64,000 bases of DNA from Chrysemys picta bellii (Eukaryota; Chordata; Testudines; Emydidae): the NCBI RefSeq assembly GCF_011386835.1, contig NC_088795.1, positions 98,206,434 to 98,270,433 on the forward strand. Reading direction: 5' to 3'. Each line of letters begins with the position of its first letter. Positions within the stretch are counted from its first letter, which is position 1. The translations under genes were made by a program, and so were the position numbers. Below are positions 46,181 to 59,600 of this stretch, one piece after another. The notes beneath the pieces are model-generated. The model had not been told where the DNA came from, made no database searches, and saw only the letters and a program-made list of their open reading frames with translations.

Positions 46181-49100
46181 GTCCCAAACTGAGCAGCAAT
46201 GTAAATGGTGGTGCAAGTATAAATTGGTCAGAATGTGCTATGTGGCAAAGTAGAGCAAGTAGAACACATTTAGTATGCAGTGGGCATGCAAAGTGAGTAT
46301 ATTTAACTGCTATAGTGTTCTCTGGGAGCCACATTCTGCTGTGGAAATTCTTATTTCATGGAGTGATGTGTGTTACAGGGCAAAGGAAGTGAGCTGCTTA
46401 CACGATTCATTTACACCCCATTTTACTTGCTTTTTCCACTACACTTCAGTTCTGCCCCATCAACATTTGAGTTCCCCATTCTCACACCCATCTGAATGCC
46501 AGGTCTGTGCAAGAGACACTCTACTTCCATCACCTGTTTTATGGGCAATTTACAACCGATGTGTAATTTTTGCTGAACTTGACCCAAACGCTTCCATGGG
46601 AGTCACATCCACTTACAGTCAGCATTTGGCAGAATTTTGGCACACAACCTGTGCACATTCAAAGCACTTTATTTATATTAATATTATCCAGAAGCAGTTT
46701 CAAAGTATTCCTAGTCCAGCTTCTAAACCTCTGCTTTTCCTCTGCAAACCAATATACAGAAAATGCTCCTCAAAAAGATATAGAGTATATATAGAGCTTT
46801 TCAAGCTTTGTGGTTGGGGAGGAAGAGTTTGAACCAGAAAAATGACACCTCTCTCTTTAAATACTTTAGCTCCAAGTTTCCATTATATTTATATGCCTTG
46901 CTGGAGCTGCTCAGGAACTTTGACAAATAATTTTTAAATTAAAATAAAAAACAGATCATTGAAACAGGGTCTGGTCTGATTAATTTCTGACTCAAAAAAA
47001 GTGTCAAAAAAGGCTTTCAAAATGGTCAAAACAGAAAATTCATGTATTCAGGTTAAACTTCAAAATGAAAAGTTTTGTAAGTTATTTAGACTTTAAAAAA
47101 ATCTTTAAAGAACAAAGGTCAAAATAGAAATTATTCAGAGAGTGTTTAGTTGGTGAATATTTTAGATATTGACACTCTGTCCTATTTGAGACGCAGAAAA
47201 AAAAAATCAGAAACTCTTGAAAATATTCAAACAGGAAAGCGGTTTCCAACCTAGCTCTATTCCTCAACTCAATTACTCTGTAGTGCTACTAAAACAATGC
47301 TATCCAAAGTTCTCATGATTATCTCACACTCTACCATAATAATTTATAGAATGGTAGTGTTAATGGGCAGAAAATTAAACTAGTTTCCTTCCTGATTCCT
47401 TGAAAGAGAAACCATACTTGCACAAAATGCTTTTTTAAAAGGCACTGAAAAATTAGAAAAATATGTGCAAGCTAACTTTCCCAGAGGTCATTATGATGGG
47501 TCCCTTTTTGTTTAGATACAAGAAGCATGGAGGAAATAAATGGTACTTGGTGGAGGGCGGGGGAGGGGGGGCGGAGAGAGAGAAGTGGTTATAACATATG
47601 CCTATAACTACAAATGGCAACACTCCCAAGTCCATCATATGGATTTATTGCATCAGCTGTGGCCCACTCAAACTCCTTAGCCTTGTGTGAGAGAACATCT
47701 GCTTTCAATCATTACACTGAGGAAATCCTACATAGGAGACTTATGAAATGTATTTAGCTACAACCTCAGGTGAAGTAGAAATGATTGGGGGGGGGGGGGG
47801 AATCAGGGAAGGTGTTTTTGAATAAAAAGACAACTTTTTTCCATAAAGCAGCATATGAGATTAAGGCTATCTGCAGGAGCAAGTCACCACAATAAACATT
47901 AAGACTATTTTTCACCTCACTTGAAACCAAAGAAAAGATTTGAATGTGATACAGTTTATAACAACAGTATTTCACACGGAAACAGAGTTAATTCACATTT
48001 CAGAAAATACCTCCCTACCAATTGTTTGATATCTTAACAAATTGTGTTAAGTATCAACTAAAGGCAAAGTAAGGCCTCAGAAAAGTCAACTGCAGGAGAG
48101 TGCATTTCAGATTTAAGTTAGGACATAGACTGTAGAGGGTTGCAATAGCGCTTTACTAGCAAACATGGACTTCATTTTTCTATCTGCACAAAAAACTCAA
48201 CTATATTCCTTAAAACTAATGTGAGCCAAAATGCTACCTCTATATTCCAGTCATTGCATTTTGGAACATGTGATGTTCCAACCCATGTTCAATTGGACCT
48301 AGTGGCCACCTTAGTTTCTGATCCAACAATCCGATCCACCTGGTAAGCCCTTGTGCGCCACATGGAGCCCCATTGAAGTCAGTGAGTCTCCTTGCGTACT
48401 GATTGAAGGATCAGTGTTTAAACCAGATTTATGTATGATAAGCCAACTAAACAGAATGTCCAAACTGTTGTAAAAAAATCCCCGGTAGTAAAACATTTTT
48501 AAAGTTAACTGTTCTGCAGCGCAAGTATTCTGTTCTTGTGTAATAAATAATTTTAATATTTTTATCTTCCTGACAGGACAGCATTTTTTCCTTATTTCTT
48601 TTCTTATCTTATGTAGAAAGCAGTTTAAACAAAAAGTAGATTAATGCGTTAAGTGATACATTCCAATAACTTGGAACTGACATATTCCAAATAATTATCA
48701 GTGAGTTTCTTTTTGCCTAGGCTTAGATAATGTGTTTCTTCCAAGAATTTTGCATTACCACTTCAATGTCATTTAACATAGCGTGCTTGAAATGTTCAAA
48801 AAAGGACAAATATTGAAGTTGCTGAGAGGAACAATAATTCATAACATTAACCACAAAAATGGCAGAATGTCACTCACTAGAAAAAAATGTTAGTCGGTAG
48901 CTGATCTCAAGTGTGGTAATGCCCCAACCCTGCAAACATCCACACCCGCACACACCCTATTTATCCTTTTACCTTAATCTAGTAGGGAGTTAAATTAAAG
49001 CTAAATGGGCTACTTACATGGTTAACATTAAAACACTTACGTAAGATTTTCCCATTTGGGGACCAAAGTCAGTTTTAGTTAATTCTGTTTAAGTATTTCC

Positions 49101-50104
49101 ATTTAACTACCCAGACCCCGCCATTATTGAAAAGGGCGTGTATGTTAGGAGTTTCCATTATTGACTCCTACTCTGCATTTTTCCCCAGCGGATTGGTGAT
49201 GGGGGGAGGGAGATTTCAGAATTTGAGATTGGTCTATGTAACAGCATATTCTTCAGAACAACACGGAAAATACCTCTCACCCTTCTAGCACAACAGCAAG
49301 TACGAAGTTACAAACATGGAACAAGACAAAGTGTCTTCAGATTTTATTTTAATAAGGTTAGTGATTTAAGAACTTGCAGATCAAGCTGATTCTGCATCAT
49401 AAAAGACTAACTGATAAGCAAGACTAGCTCACCACTTGGAAGTTCTCTACAGCTTTTACATCATGGGTTAAGTTACATTACAGTCAAAGCTTGGCAAAAT
49501 GATTTGTGTGGAGACCACGGAAAAGGGACTCTTGCAGCACTGTTATTCTCAAGTCTTTCTGATCAAACCAGAAGTCCCTTCTTCACCAGTTTGATGGTTG
49601 ACAACCAAGACAGACCTGAAATAACTAAATCAAAGCCATATCAACAGTGCCTCTTTCTCTGCTCAACATTATTTTCTGTCAGTGATACCGAGGGACTTTC
49701 CTGACAACATGTATTCTGACCCACAGGGCTAAACAAAAAACTATACACAGAGATAAATCAGAGACTGCCATTTCAAAGCACAATCACCAATAAGTGAAAT
49801 GTCTGACCACATAGGCCTCCAAGGTCTGTTCTAGGTGAGTCAAACCATTCAGTTGGCTCTGCTGGCAAACACAGAGCAGATATGACTCCTGTAAAGCCAA
49901 ATTCCAGTTCTACTCCAACCTGAAAGTATTGTTTTCATCTGCAGAAAGACACAAAACATAATTCCACTGTTCATAGTTTGGTAGCCTTTTTCCAGCTCCT
50001 TTAAACTTGTAGTCTGATGGCAGGTATCTTCCCTGGTTTTTCCCTAAAAATATTTTTTGTAAGGATCTCTAAGTCCTGAAGTGTGTGGGTGTAAGAGTTT
50101 GCAT
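46181..50104. other. Long unannotated stretch
   Basis: AT-rich. A run of G at 47786-47799 and poly-A/T tracts are simple repeats. The plus frame of 185 codons at 46275-46832 has no domain, signal peptide or splice context that I can support. Confidence 0.45.
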
Positions 50105-50325
50105 TTTTCCATAGATAAAGGCCATAAGACTTCCTTGAATTAATTCCTATTGGATCTAGAGCAGAGCACATATCTTATAGAAAAACATCCAACCTTGATT
50201 TAATTTCCAATGATAAAGAATCCACCATAACTCTTTAGAAACTGTTCCAATGGTTAATTACCCTCACTGTTAAACATACGCAACTTATTTCTATTCTGAA
50301 TTTGTCTCGCTTCAGTGTGACCATG
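50105..50325 (-). mobile_element. CR1/L3-like LINE fragment
   Basis: 'ctagagcagagcacatatct', 'agaaaaacatccaaccttga', 'gttccaatggttaattaccc' and 'ttctgaatttgtctcgcttc' match the order in CR1-type 3' sequence. Only a short, diverged piece remains. Confidence 0.65.
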
Positions 50326-50966
50326 CAAGAGACTGACCTATGTAAGAGTTGAACTGAAACCCTCAAACAAAACTACTCATTGAGGAAAAATCCTATAGAA
50401 TTAAAGAGGGTTCACAGTAATTACTATCAATATCTATACAATTATATCCTCTATTTTAGTATTCCATAGCACAGATGGAGATTCTCTACTAAATTTTAAA
50501 CGATAGTTGTTTTCTGTTAAGTTCTGTATGTCTTTTTCCAGAAGAAAAGAACCAGTCTGAATCTTTGCCAATCTCTCAAGGAAGGGTTTGGTTCAGATCA
50601 CTCCTCCACCTATACCACTTGATCCCTGACTCTGTTCCACTGCTTGCCTTTAATGTTTCTATAATCAGTAGAATGTATTCCAAGTAAATAAAATAAATAA
50701 ATAAATAAATGTTAGGCTGCTGACAACTGCAACAACTTGTGTTTCAGAGCTGTCAGCAGGACCACACCCAAGTTGCTGTAAAAAGCCAAGCTGAAGCGCC
50801 ACTGCAAAAAAATTCTGCATCTTCCCAAATGGAAGTTGACCAGCAGTCCTGCTCCAGAGCTTACCAGGCCTTCCCTAAGAACATAGAAACATGTTTACCC
50901 AGGTTACACTGAGATGCTCCATGCCACAACTTTCTTGATCATACTATTTTATGTAAGAACCAGCAT
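50326..50966. other. Unannotated stretch with AAAT microsatellite
   Basis: (AAAT) repeats at about 50685-50710. No gene. Confidence 0.4.
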
Positions 50967-51148
50967 CTAAGCCAGCGCATCCCTCGGCCTGCGCCGCTTC
51001 CCGCAGGCCCCCTTGGCCTGGAATGGCGAACCACGGCCAGTGGGAGCTGCAATTTGCTGAACCTGTGGACGCTGCAGGTAAACAAACCGTCCCAGCCCAC
51101 CAGCGGATTTCCCTGACGGGGCCGCATGCCAAAGGTTGCCGATCCCTG
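50967..51148. mobile_element. Truncated hAT MITE, right end
   Basis: The right terminus 'aaaggttgccgatccctg' and inner sequence (ggaatggcgaaccacggcc, agtgggagctgc, ggtaaacaaaccgtccc) match a common turtle hAT family. The left half and left terminus are absent. GC content is higher than its surroundings. Confidence 0.7.
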
Positions 51149-51869
51149 ACCTAAGTGGAGCAATAAAATCCTATCCCACTGATAGATTTCCAGGGGAATT
51201 TCTAGGATTAGCAAGCAAGAACTCTTGCATGACAGACCGATACTTAAGCTCAAATGTCCTTAGCAAGCTGGCAATAGCTTCTTTTCTAGATGTTTGATAC
51301 CAGTAATGTGCTAAAGGAAGCCCCTTGTTAAAACTGCTTTGCCTTCATTCTCCCTGGTCTTCTCCATATGCTAACCCTGAGAGAACAAAAAACTGACAAA
51401 TGAAGAGTTCTATTCCCCTTGCTGCTTGCAAACTGAGCAATATGGAAGACAAGAGATGTGACACAGTAGGAGTGAAACTACATAAAAGCACCAATCTGGG
51501 GAGGAAAGAAACAGCAGGGGGCAAGAAAAGATACCAACACCCTACATGCACAAAGCAGGAATTTCCTCTTTCCTTATTCCTCCCCTTTAAAAAAAAAAAA
51601 ATATATGAATGCTGAATAGTCCACTCAGGACTCCCCTATTTTTATAGTGCATTTTACAATGAAAGTATTTTGAAATAAAGTGAGCAGGAACTTATCCAGA
51701 TCTTTTGCCACAATGTTTGCATTTTATCACCATGGAATGCACTCACTTAATATTAGGGTTTTGTATTATCTGATCAACTAAAAAATAAAGGGTTCTGGGA
51801 AAAACTGATTCACAGGGTGGAATTCTGTAGATCAAATTACATAACACACATCATAAATGTATAAGTGAC
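51149..51869. other. No feature seen
   Basis: AT-rich sequence with no supportable feature. Confidence 0.4.
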
Positions 51870-53972
51870 TACTCCTGGGGGAATTCTGCACCAAAAAATT
51901 AAAAATTCTGCACTCAATATTTTAAGATTCTGCATATTTTATTTGTCAAAACAACACTATATATTCTCACCAGTTTCAATTATTTTGGTAATTTATTTCA
52001 AAATACCTGTCAGCAAGTATTCCTGTAACAATACAGACAACAAAAAAGATTCAGGAAATGTTTTTTGACAAATAGATTCTGTGACGGGTTGGATCACAGA
52101 AACCCCCTTGGGAGCTGCCACCCAATGTGCAAAGACTACCCCTGCTTCTGTTTTCCCTGCCAGCTCAGGACTCCAGCACCCTGTCTTGCTGAGCCAGACA
52201 CTCCCGTCTGGCTCCAGACACAGATCCAGGGTCTGAATCTCCTGTCCCAAAGCTGCAAGTTACCTGAAAACAGCGTACAGAAGTGCGCTTGTCTTTAGCA
52301 CTCAGATGCTCAACTCCCAATGGGGTTTAAACCCAAATAAATCTGTTTTACCCTGTATAAAGCTTATACAGGGCAAACTCATAAATTGTTCGCCCTCTAT
52401 AACACTGATAGAGAGATATGCACAGTTGTTTGCTCCCCCAGGTATCAATACATACTCTGAGTAAATTACTAAATAAAAAGTGATTTTATTAAATACAGAC
52501 AGTAGGATTTAAGTGGTTCAAAGTAGTAACAGACAGAACAAAGTAAGTCACCAAGCAAAATAAAATAAAATGCGCAAATCTATGCCTAATCAAACTAAAT
52601 ACAGATAATCTCACCCTCAGAGATGTTTCAGTAAGTTTTTCTCAGACTGGACACCTTCCAGGTCTGGGCACAATTCTTTCCCCTGGTACAGCTCTTGTTG
52701 CAGCTCAGGTGGTAGCTAGGGGATTCTTCATGATGGCTTCTCCCTTTCTCTGTTCTCTTCCCCCCCTTTATATATCTTTTGCATAAGGCGGGAACTCTTT
52801 GTCTCTCTGGGTTTCCACCCCCCCTCACTGGAAAAGCACCAGGTTAAAGATGGATTCCAGTTCAGGTGACATGATCACATGTCACTGCAAGACTTCATTA
52901 CTCACTTGCCAGCACACACACATACAGGAAGACTCACAGGTAAATACAGCCATCTGCAGACAATGGGAGTCATCAAGATTCCAAACCATCATTAATGGTC
53001 CACACTTTACACAATTACAATAGGCCCTCAGAGTTACATTTTATATTTCTAGTTTTAGATACAAGAGTGGTACATTTATACAAATCAGATGATCACACTC
53101 AGTAGATTATAAGCTTTGTAATGATACCTTACAAGAGACCTTTTGCATGAGGCATATCCCAGTTACTTACATTCACTTATTACCGTATTTTCTCTAAAAC
53201 TATCTCAGTTACATTATATTGACTTATTATCAAGTTTTTATAAAACCATATAGACTGCACAATGTCACAGATTCCTTACTAGGCAAATTAATACAGAACT
53301 CCGAGTAATAATTCATTTACACTACAATATAGAAACATATTTCCCACACCCCTCAGAAGCAGAGTAAAGGCTTGGGGGAGTCAGGGGTAACACAGGAACT
53401 GAGGGAGAGGGAAGTAATTGCTGGGAAGGAGCCTGGGAGTGAACCTGGAGGGTTGTTGGGTGTGGGTGGGAGAAGTATGGAACAGGGTTTTTTGGGGGGA
53501 AGGGGTTGTTAGGGTGTTGGGGTGCCTCCCCCATCCAGACCCTGGCTGAGCGCTAGCCTCCCCCATTCAGTCAGGCACATCTGCCCCTGCAACCTCTTCC
53601 CCTCCATCCCCATGTGTGCCTGCATCCACACTCAGCCACCCTCGTCCCATGTGGCCCTGCACCCCATTCAGCGCCTGCCTCAGTCTGTCCCCCCCACTAT
53701 CACTTCTGAACCCCAGCCTGCGATTCTCCCAGCAGCTGTCTGTCCCCCCCTCATATCCCATGCCTCCTAACCTAGATCCGCGGGCAGGGCACTGTGAGGA
53801 ACACAGCCAGCTGGTACTGCTAGTCAGCTGGCTGCTCTCACACCACCTGGTGAGCAACAGGCATAACTGCAGTGCCTCTCCAGTAGAATGTATTTTCTGT
53901 GGAGAAGAAAAAAAAATCTGCAGGGGACATGAATTCTGCACGTGCACAGTGGCATGGATTTTCCCAGGAGCA
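51870..53972. mobile_element. TIR DNA element, copy 2, interrupted by an LTR
   Basis: The left end TACTCCTGGGGGAATTCTGC is identical to that of 3731-4582; the right end ('ttttcccaggagcata') is its degraded complement. The left part (51900-52070) is the reverse complement of 4400-4560, so copy 2 is inverted relative to copy 1. An LTR occupies 52080-53269. The remaining interior (53340-53940) is C-rich, with open frames of up to 126 codons, not genes. Confidence 0.75.
52080..53269 (-). mobile_element. Solo LTR, 1.19 kb, nested in TIR element copy 2
   Basis: Ends TGTGACGGG and AATGTCACA (inverted termini TGTGAC/GTCACA), with a perfect 5-bp duplication GATTC at 52075-52079 and 53270-53274. On the minus strand a strong TATA (gatatataaagg, near 52767-52778) precedes AATAAA (near 52486-52491), giving leftward transcription. 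No internal coding region, so a recombined solo LTR. Confidence 0.85.
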
Positions 53973-54303
53973 TAGTCTTATTCCTGGGGCTATCATCTGC
54001 TGTGTATCCATTACAAGCAACATATCATGAACTTCCCATTTTTCAATACATCAAATAAAGGAATCCTTGGACTTGCTGCAATAATTCATGCAAGAAAACC
54101 TCAACCTGCGCTTACACGCATAAACTTTTATGAAGATATCTACAAGACTACAATAGGAAAAATGCTCTGCACCATCAGACTAATTCTGCAGTGTGGTGTA
54201 GAGAAAGTTCAGCCTTGCAGCTATAAGTGATGGCAATATAAAGCCGCAACATTGGATCTGGCACCAGATGGAGCTCGCTCAACTGCCCTCCTGAGGTATG
54301 ATC
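53973..54303. other. No feature seen
   Basis: Short AT-rich spacer. Confidence 0.35.
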
Positions 54304-54508
54304 GAGAGACAAGGTGGATAAGGCAATATTTTTTATTGGACCAACTTCTGTTGGTGAGAGAGAGAAGCTTTTGAACCACACAGAGCTCTTCTTCAAGTCT
54401 GGGAAGAAGAACTCTGTGATTCAAAAGCTTGTCTCTCTCACCAACAGAAGTTGGTCCAAATCCACCTTGTCTCTCTAATATACTGGGATCAACACAGCTA
54501 TAACGACT
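54304..54508 (-). mobile_element. Palindromic tRNA-derived SINE, near complete
   Basis: On the minus strand a head (gttatagctgtgttgatcc, cagtatattag) leads into a body made of two inverted arms (caccaacagaagttggtcc and ggaccaacttctgttggtg) separated by a short loop. It shares the head type of 6450-6535 and the body of 25929-26082. The arms would let its transcript fold into a long hairpin. Confidence 0.8.
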
Positions 54509-56299
54509 CCTGAAGAATACTAGGATGTCTTAGAAGAAAGTGAGGTATCGTGGATTAAAGTTTCATTATTTCAAAAAGGCCATTTACGAGGAATCTGAAG
54601 TACTTTTATTTTACCTATGCCAATTCAAACAAAATTACGCTCCTGAAACCAGTTTAGATAATCTATTCAAGGAGGCACATTCCATAAGAAACATCAATAC
54701 ATTCTCTGTTCTCTTTTTCTCTGCTTTCTGGCCTATTCCACTTGTTAAAAGAACAAGCAAAACCCAGCAGCTACTTTCCTACTGCAAAATCATATCAATT
54801 CCTACTAATGTGAACAACCAAAAGCTCATTAAGAGTTTCAAAAAATGTAATGCATGGGTCACCCACAGACATGCACAGGAAACAAATCGTGCCAACACTT
54901 AAGCAAAGAGATTCTGGGAATGGTAAAAGTATTTATTAAATGGAAAAATAAAACAAATACGTACCGTAATCAGGCCCTGTATCATCAGTGCAGCCCGCCA
55001 AACAATAGACCACTATATGGCAAGAGACAGATTTCCCACAGATACATCAACTCCTGATGAATTACAATCAGCTCACAGGAAAACCACCAAATACTACACC
55101 TAACCACAATAACCACATTTGGCTGAGGCCGAAGGTAAAGAAGACAAGAAAGCAGCAAAAATCCAGTCTGCTAGAGGAAGTGAATTAAACAGGGGGAAAG
55201 ACAGAGACACATTTAGCAAAGCTGTATTGCTCATCATTTGTTATTTGATTCATTAAAATCACCACACCACATTGAGGGATGGGAGGAATTCTGTTCCGCC
55301 TCTTTGAAGGTATTGATTTGAGAAAACAAGCTTTATCTTAAGTGCATTTCTTTAAATTAGTTAATCGTGATGTTCGCTTGTGTTAAGCCCTTTTGGTTCT
55401 GCTTTTTATCCATGTAGGCCATTAATTCTCATTTTAGATAGCAATAAACATTTTAGATGTCCATTTAAACCATGAATATCCACAGCTTTCAGCATTAAGC
55501 TATAACTTCATCACAGTGAAGAATTTGATCTCACATCGTTTAGAAAATGGTTCAAATCAAAACAAAAGTTATGGTAAATATAAGATAAGCTTCTTTACTT
55601 TTCAGATACGTTACTTTTCAGTAGTAGAGGCTGTTTTCAGGGAGCTCAACAATGTCCTAAACCATGACACTATATGCAAAAAGATCTTCAAAGGAAATAC
55701 TGTTTTCCTCAATATATAATCATGGCATCTCTCAGCACTGGGTTTCTTACACTTTGCTTTTCTGTTCATGTGAAACAAAAGGAGTTGTAAAGCAACCTCC
55801 GTAACAGAATGTGTCACCCTGCTGTAACGTTATAACCAGCTTTCTCCAAACTTAGAAGTTGATGCCCTTCTCTTGCCACTGCCAACATTTTTTATAGGAA
55901 CTGAAAAATTGAAGTTTTAATTTAATTCAGCTTCTGAAACAACCTTTCAAAAAAAAAAAAAAATTAAAGATTGTGAGGAAGAACTTTTAAAGCGCAGTGG
56001 TTTAAACCACAATCATACAAAGCCCCACTCCAATTTTTGAAAATCTTCAGTTATGTTAAAAAAAAATGATGGCAGTTTTAAGTGCTCTTTAAAAGGTGAC
56101 CTGTGCAGAAAAATATATTTAAGCTTGTACCCATTATAGTGTTTTATTAGATATAAAGAAAGTCTGAAAGGCTTTTTGTTTGTTTGTTTTAACTGTGTCT
56201 ACTTGTTTAGGTTGTTTTTTCTTCCACATTAGAAATTCAAGGTTTACCTACCCTGGAAGACTTTATGGATGGATTGGAGAACTAAAACTAGGTTTATAT
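54509..56299. other. Unannotated stretch
   Basis: Includes a plus frame of 120 codons at 54540-54902 with no domain. No gene or secure repeat is seen. Confidence 0.4.
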
Positions 56300-56628
56300 C
56301 AGTAACACTCAGACTGCGGCTCGTGATCCATAAATGGCTCCTTATGCACTGCAAAGAGCCACAGGAGACACCTTAAAACACTGTGATTTAATTATTAACC
56401 AATCTAAGTTATTAACCAATCAGGATGCTTTTACTAGGTTATACCAAGTTATTAACTTATTTGTTATGAGAGTGAGTGAGTGTGTGTGTGTCAAATATTT
56501 CCCATCATACTGTTTAAATATGAATAGTACTAGAGTAAATGAAACAATGAATTCACAGTACTGTGGCTCTTTTGGGTAATGTTGATTGCTAATTTGGCTC
56601 CTGAATCACTGAGGTCTGAGTATCACTG
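56300..56628. mobile_element. hAT MITE, 329 bp
   Basis: Ends CAGTAACACTCAGAC and GTCTGAGTATCACTG are inverted repeats. Flanking 8-mers GTTTATAT (56292-56299) and CTTTAGAT (56629-56636) match at six positions, an eroded 8-bp target duplication. Includes a (TG) run near 56478-56491. Confidence 0.78.
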
Positions 56629-59600
56629 CTTTAGATCATCAGAGATACCAAGAGAAACCGGATTAAGAAGGGCAGTGATTTTTATTCAGACTACATACAA
56701 TTGTTAGCTAGCACCAACATAACCAAAATCCTTAAGGGGGGGGGGGGACGGGGACCTGGATCTATTCATAATTCAGAGGGCTGAGAAAGTTCACAGTCCG
56801 AGCAATCACAGGAGAAAGTTTGCTAGTGCTACTACAAGGGTATCCCACTCCACATACTCTAAAGTTTGCCATTGCAGAGACAGGTCTTCATCTAATTAAA
56901 AGAATCAATTATAGGGGGTCATACAAGTAGCTAAGACATAGACAGTACCTAAGAAGGGAAGAAAGGGAATAGCTAGTACCTTAGTTTCAATGGGTCTCTA
57001 AAATAAAAAGACCCGATTTTCAGAGATGCTGAGCACCCCTAAATTCAATGGGATCCGTCAGTACTCAGTACTTCCGGAGAAGTCAGAATAAGGCCCTAGT
57101 TGTGGTGTCTGCACTAGCCCCAAAAGAACCTAACAGGACATCCTCTTCACGCAGTTTAGTGTGTTTTTTGGCACCAGCACAGGAAAGCTCCTGGACCAAA
57201 AGTCAGCAACACAACCGAATCTTTCTGGCTTTCAAGAAAAGGCAATAGCTCTTATTCAAGCTATTTTTGGATAAGCTTCCTTTTGCCAGTTCCAGCTTGC
57301 TGTTTGATATACTGGGAAATAGGACCTATTCTCAGTCCTCCCGATACTACCCTTCCCTCTAAGATTTTAAAAATCAAAAAAGGTACTTTTTTTGGTGACT
57401 GAATATCAAGTGTGTGTCATGCAACAATCCCTATTCTCTCCACAATCTACAGAAATATGCACAAAGCTACCTTGTGCAAACGCTCCTTAAGCTTCTCAGA
57501 TTTCCGTTCAGTTCCACGAGAGACATTAACTGCTAGCATTTTCCCAGGGTTTCAGCCAAATATATATTTTGCCTGTTTGTTTCCCTGTTTGGGAGTCTAT
57601 GCTCTACTCCTGCCCTCTGCCATAGTGCAACTATTGTTTCCAGAGATGATTTTATGCCAACCTGTCAAAAGAAAAAAAAAATAAAGAAGTAGTGTGATTT
57701 ACACCTAGTGAACTCAGAAGGCAGGCTGATAAAGTAGTAAGATAATATTATTGATCTGAGAAGCTAAATGAGAGACAGCTTATATTGAGGTATCAACAAA
57801 TTTTGATCTAACAACTATACAATTTTCTGACTCCCTGAAGATTTTGTAGTTGTTACAGATAAGCCTTCTCAAATTACAGGCACAGCACAAAGGCAAGTAC
57901 AAAAACCAAATTCTAGCACAATAATACATTTAAAGGGTCATTGAGTACTTTTACACAAACCTCATAGGCTTAAACCTAAACTACAAAGTCTTCAGGTTTT
58001 GATTCCCCACAATGAGCCAGAAATTCACCTTCTATCTGTTTGATAATATAACTTCATTGTCCCCACAGCCTTCTGAGAATTAGATACAGGAGAGCTGGAG
58101 GTTACCACACAGACACATATAATGGGTGAGCCTTGCAGCCTCCTTGAAGATTCCCTAGAGGTTATGCTGTTTTCTCTAAGCACCTACCAATGTAGTCCAG
58201 GGACTTGAAATGCCAATATTTGCTCAAAAGTCTTTGAACTGTGAAATCTAAAATTTACCTAAGCCATATCCTACCCTCAATTTGAGTGCAAAATGGCCAT
58301 TGATTTCAATGAACGGTCTCTATAGAGAAAGTAGCATGTGGCCACAGAAAGAGTATTTATCATAATTTTAAGTACCGGGTACTATGATAATAAATCAGCT
58401 TCTCCCTCCCTCCCCCAAGAATTCAGTTATTTTAGATCCTTTCCATCTCTTCTGAACTTTTTAAAAGGAACAAATTTAAAACTTGGGGGGGCGGGGGAAA
58501 GGGGAAGATGGGGTACAGGATGGTGGGAAGAAGAGTTAAGTTCCCTTACAAATGTCCTTTGATTTTTGCAAGTCTTGCCCTTCACTTTTCAGCATATCAA
58601 TTTTTCTTTTTGCGTTCCACACAGCTTGGATAATACAATCTGACTGGTTGTTTTTAGTTCAGTTTATAGCCATCTTTCACTTTCAGGATCTCACACACTA
58701 CCACAAACCTACGAGGCCTGGGAGGCAAACACTTCCAGGAGAGAGAGAGAGTTTAACTAAGATTATACTAGGTAATTTGAAGTTTGTTTGTTTTTTTAAA
58801 TAAAAAAAGACGCCTCCTCCCGGTGGTATTTTCAAAAGCACTCAGTATCGGCCTAAGGCTGATCCCATTGCAATCAATGGGAGCAGTTAGGCCAACACCA
58901 AACATTATTTCAAAATCCTACTCCATGTATATTAATATATTTTATACCTTTTTTTCTCCCAGCCTGCTTGACGGTATCCTTTTCAAGATTATGATTTTTT
59001 TAAAAATCCCCTCTTACTCTTTAAAAAGAAACTAAAACCTAGAACTTAAAGCTACGCTAATTTGCATGAGTGTAACACAACATTTTACCCCAATAAATCT
59101 GCATACTTATGTAATACAGCACCGATGCATTAGTAACCTTGAACCCATCCAGTTTACTGTAGTTCCTATCTTCACTGATCAACACAGATGTAATTCCTAC
59201 AATATATTTTTATCTTTATTTCCATCATTATTAAATCTGATGGGTATGTACAACAGAAGCACAAATGTCTTATGGAACTTTCACAGTTTGTGGAAGAGCA
59301 GGGGAGAAAGTATGGCTGAGGTTTGAAGATTAGGTTTAAACAAACAGGTCTTTACTCCAAGTCTGCCACATGAAATTTTAGATTTTAACAAGTTGCAAAT
59401 GAATGCTATTTTGTGGTATATATTAAAACCCTCTATAGAGTGGAGATTTAAAATGTATAGTTAGAATGAAATGTTACGCCTAAGTTATGAAAGTCCAGCA
59501 TCTTATTCAACCATAGCTACTGACAAAAAACAGATTCAGTGTGGCATGGTGATAGCAAGCAGATCTGAATTGCCACCAAGATAAGGAACAGACAGACAGT

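Noticed and set aside
46275..46832. 185-codon plus-strand frame
   Set aside because: There is no domain, signal peptide or repeat match, and composition is ordinary AT-rich; chance length cannot be excluded.
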